NCBI GenBank assembly: GCA_028282885.1
Contig: JANQGX010000010.1
Location: 1 to 64,000, forward strand
Source: SAR324 cluster bacterium
Lineage (GTDB): Bacteria; SAR324; XYD2-FULL-50-16
Direction of reading: 5' to 3'
DNA length: 64,000 nucleotides
Positions within the stretch are counted from its first letter, which is position 1; every line of letters starts with the position of its first letter. This document shows, piece by piece, positions 62,263 through 64,000 of this stretch. A program made the translations under genes and the position numbers. Under the pieces are notes generated by a model. It was not told the origin of the DNA and did not search any database. It saw only the letters and a program-made list of their open reading frames with translations.

Positions 62263-63451
62263 TAGGAAAGCACCTCCAATTCTTCCAGCACTCCTCGGAG
62301 ATTTGAAACCAGGGCACCCGAAGGTATCTTGTATGATTCCAGGACCGGAGCAACAACCCAGGCTTTATCCGGTTTCAACAAATCCAGAGTTCTCGAAAAT
62401 CCTTTTGAAACCCTTGGAGACATTGAAGCTTTGAATTCAAAAACCCATCTATTGTTGCCTCGTTCCATCACCAAATCCAGTTCTTCTCCTGATGATGTTC
62501 TATAATAACTCGCTTTCCAGTCACGCAAGTACCCCGCTATCTGTTCCAGACAGAATCCTTCCCATGATGCCCCGAAAACCGGATGCCCCATTAGTTCATC
62601 AAATGAACTAATTTCCAGTAGCGCATGTAGAATACCTGAGTCGCGTAAATAAACCTTGGGTGACTTTACAAGCCTTTTTTTATACTGGCAACAAACGGGG
62701 GAAGCACCCTAATCATGTATGTCTGCTCCAGGATATTCAAATGGCTGCGAATTGTTGGATGGGTTAAATTCAATGCCTGACCGATCTTTGATGCATTCCA
62801 GATCTGCCCATGATAGTGCGCGAGGATACTCCAAAACCTTTTTATCATGATCGATGGAATCTTGATACCGAACTGGGGAATGTCACGCTCAAGAAATGTT
62901 CTGATAAAATCCATTCTCCAATTCAAACTTCTTCTCCCCGATGAAGCCAGAACAGAATCAGGAAATCCTCCCCGATTCCAAAATTCGGAATAATCATCGC
63001 TAATGCCAGTTTTGGCTTTTATTAACTCATCAACCAAAAACGGCGTTAATTCAGAGTAATGAATCCGTCCAGCCAGCGTTTCAGAGCTTTTTCTTATCAG
63101 ATCCTGCGAGGCGGAACCCAATAGCAGAAACCTGCCAGGTCGCCTTTCCTCATCAACCATCGCTCTTATGATTGGTAAAAGCTCCGGACCTTGCTGAATT
63201 TCATCGATACAAACCAACTTCTCCTTCTGAGAATAAAAATAAAATTCTGGATCATCAAGTTTTCGTAAATCAGAGGGTCGTTCCAGGTCCAGAAAGACGA
63301 CATCGCTTCTGCCTTCAACCAGATGACGTGCCAGGGTGAATTTACCGCATTGTCGTGGCCCGAGTAGACCTGTTACAGGACTTGTATCCAGGGATTCAAG
63401 AATTTCCCCTTCTAGATTTCTTTCAATATATCTTTGTATTTTGTAAGTTAT
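62262..63451 (-). pseudogene. DUF4143-type AAA ATPase, broken by frameshift and start-codon loss
   Basis: Reading frames together give a protein of the AAA_14/DUF4143 ATPase family: TYKIQRYIERNLEGEIL at the start, Walker-A-like GPRQCGKFTLA, Walker B LVCIDEIQQGPEL, sensor-like LLLGSASQDLI, then a winged helix. The final part, in another frame, is KSPKVYLRDSGILHALL up to ELDLVMERGNNRWVFEFKA (nuclease-like). A -1 change in the A7 run (plus strand T7 at ~62675-62681; A8 restores frame) splits it. The first possible codon is ATA (63449-63451) rather than ATG. Walker A has Phe where the Mg-binding Thr is expected. Such ATPases are often near toxin or restriction genes, and the role is unknown. Confidence 0.8.
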
Positions 63452-63532
63452 GTTTTCAAATTACAAAGAAAAATCTATCTATCAACCCTGAATTTATTCC
63501 AAGTTTTTTTCTAAAACCAATACTCAAAAGGA

Positions 63533-64000
63533 TTATATCAATTTACTTACGGTAGAAAATATGATTTTCAAATCCACCCAGAAGCTTCGTTTTTCCACAT
63601 ATTTCATATAGAGAGACAACTTTTGCGGCAGAATGACCTCTATGTACTCTTTCTGCGGTTCCGTTGCTAATGCAAGAAGTTCGTTCTCGTTTCTGAATTT
63701 TATGGATGCTTCATCGGTGATACCAGGGCGGACCGAGAGTATCACCTCTTTTTGTAAATCACTATAGAATTTGACATATTCCGGCACTTCAGGGCGAGGC
63801 CCCACAAAGCTCATCTCACTCTTGATAATATTGAACATCTGAGGAAGCTCATCCAGCTTTGTTTTTCGAAGAAATCTACCACTGCTCGTAATACGGCTAT
63901 CGTTGCTGGTTGTTAGCCTCAGCCCTTTGGATTCAGCTTCAGAGATCATCGTGCGGAATTTGAAAATCTGAAAATGTTTGCCACCTCGCCCAACCCGCTC
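63533..64000 (-). CDS. Polyisoprenyl-phosphate sugar-1-phosphate transferase (WcaJ/WbaP/PglC-like), partial
   Basis: C-terminal ~155 residues of a bacterial sugar transferase cut off by the right edge. GKHFQIFKFRTM is the signature KFRTM motif, followed by SSGRFLRKTKLDELPQMFNIIKSEMSFVGPRPEVPEYV, the catalytic/binding core of the family, then VRPGITDEASIKF. It transfers a sugar-1-phosphate to undecaprenyl phosphate. With the WecA-like gene at 17505 this is a second initiating transferase of the island. The reading frame is open to base 64000. Confidence 0.92.
   Translation of the reverse strand, partial: ERVGRGGKHFQIFKFRTMISEAESKGLRLTTSNDSRITSSGRFLRKTKLDELPQMFNIIKSEMSFVGPRPEVPEYVKFYSDLQKEVILSVRPGITDEASIKFRNENELLALATEPQKEYIEVILPQKLSLYMKYVEKRSFWVDLKIIFSTVSKLI

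Noticed and set aside
1..64000. tRNA, rRNA, CRISPR array, prophage or toxin-antitoxin genes
   Set aside because: I looked for regularly spaced repeats, cloverleaf-like stems and phage structural motifs and saw none; the DUF4143 ATPase alone is not enough to call a defence locus.

Overview
This window is a long surface-polysaccharide (O-antigen, capsule or exopolysaccharide) biosynthesis island from an AT-rich Gram-negative bacterium. The Wzm/Wzt-type export pair, Wzx-like flippase, WecA-like and WbaP/WcaJ-like initiating transferases and a lipoprotein signal all point to a Gram-negative envelope. The MarR-like 'EPS-associated' regulator and the ISAzo13, IS1595 and IS200 elements fit a proteobacterium or Desulfobacterota-type lineage, but nothing here fixes the taxon. 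I saw no rRNA, tRNA or CRISPR array.

Layout. (1) 1-738: a truncated, frameshifted IS1595-family transposase at the left edge. (2) 920-17373, minus strand: an ABC-transporter-dependent glycan module. In transcription order it holds a GT-C-like membrane protein, two overlapping GT2 genes, wzm, wzt, a methyltransferase/kinase-like/coiled-coil protein resembling WbdD chain terminators, then two paralogous GT-C-like membrane proteins interleaved with multidomain glycosyltransferases. (3) 17505-18956, plus strand: a WecA/WbpL-like polyprenyl-phosphate sugar-1-phosphate transferase, convergent with (4) a near-continuous minus-strand run from 56397 down to 18986. That run starts with an EPS-associated MarR-like regulator. 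Next come NDP-deoxysugar genes (2,3-dehydratase, Gfo/Idh reductase, DegT aminotransferase), and then a compact acyl-chain cluster: ACP, four FabZ-like hotdog domains in three genes, FabG, NeuD-like acetyltransferase, MBL hydrolase, ANL ligase, LuxE-like and LuxC-like proteins. After these come a CgeB-like GT, a ThDP enzyme, a NeuB-family synthase, a Wzx flippase, a CBS-NeuB-SAF-TIM-barrel fusion, a NeuA-like cytidylyltransferase, a DapA-like protein, an AAC(3)-like acetyltransferase, a polysaccharide deacetylase-like protein, methyltransferase, GTs, a Wzy/WaaL-like protein, GDP-mannose 3,5-epimerase, a WbuB/WcaI-like GT and a 4-epimerase/4-reductase. (5) 56626-60379: a dead IS200 tnpA, a radical-SAM/SPASM protein and an ISAzo13 element. 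(6) 60391-64000: a CapD/WbpM-like 4,6-dehydratase, a broken DUF4143-type ATPase and the C-terminal part of a polyisoprenyl-phosphate sugar transferase running off the right edge.

How it may work together. A CapD/WbpM-type dehydratase, the WbpV/Gnu-like epimerase/reductase and the WecA/WbpL-like transferase would start a lipid-linked glycan with an N-acetylated 6-deoxyhexosamine. NDP-sugar genes would supply a 4-amino-2,4,6-trideoxyhexose and a GDP-L-galactose/L-gulose-type sugar. NeuB/NeuA/DapA-like genes would supply a nonulosonate-like sugar. The acyl-chain cluster has ACP, dehydratases, ketoreductase, LuxC/LuxE and a ligase but no visible ketosynthase. It sits immediately downstream of the aminodeoxysugar genes, so it is the best candidate for an uncharacterised system here: making or remodelling a short acyl group, or an aldehyde, that decorates the amino sugar.

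Caution: two genes (21190-22157 and 62262-63451) are broken by single-base losses in A/T homopolymers. That pattern fits indel errors as well as genuine decay.
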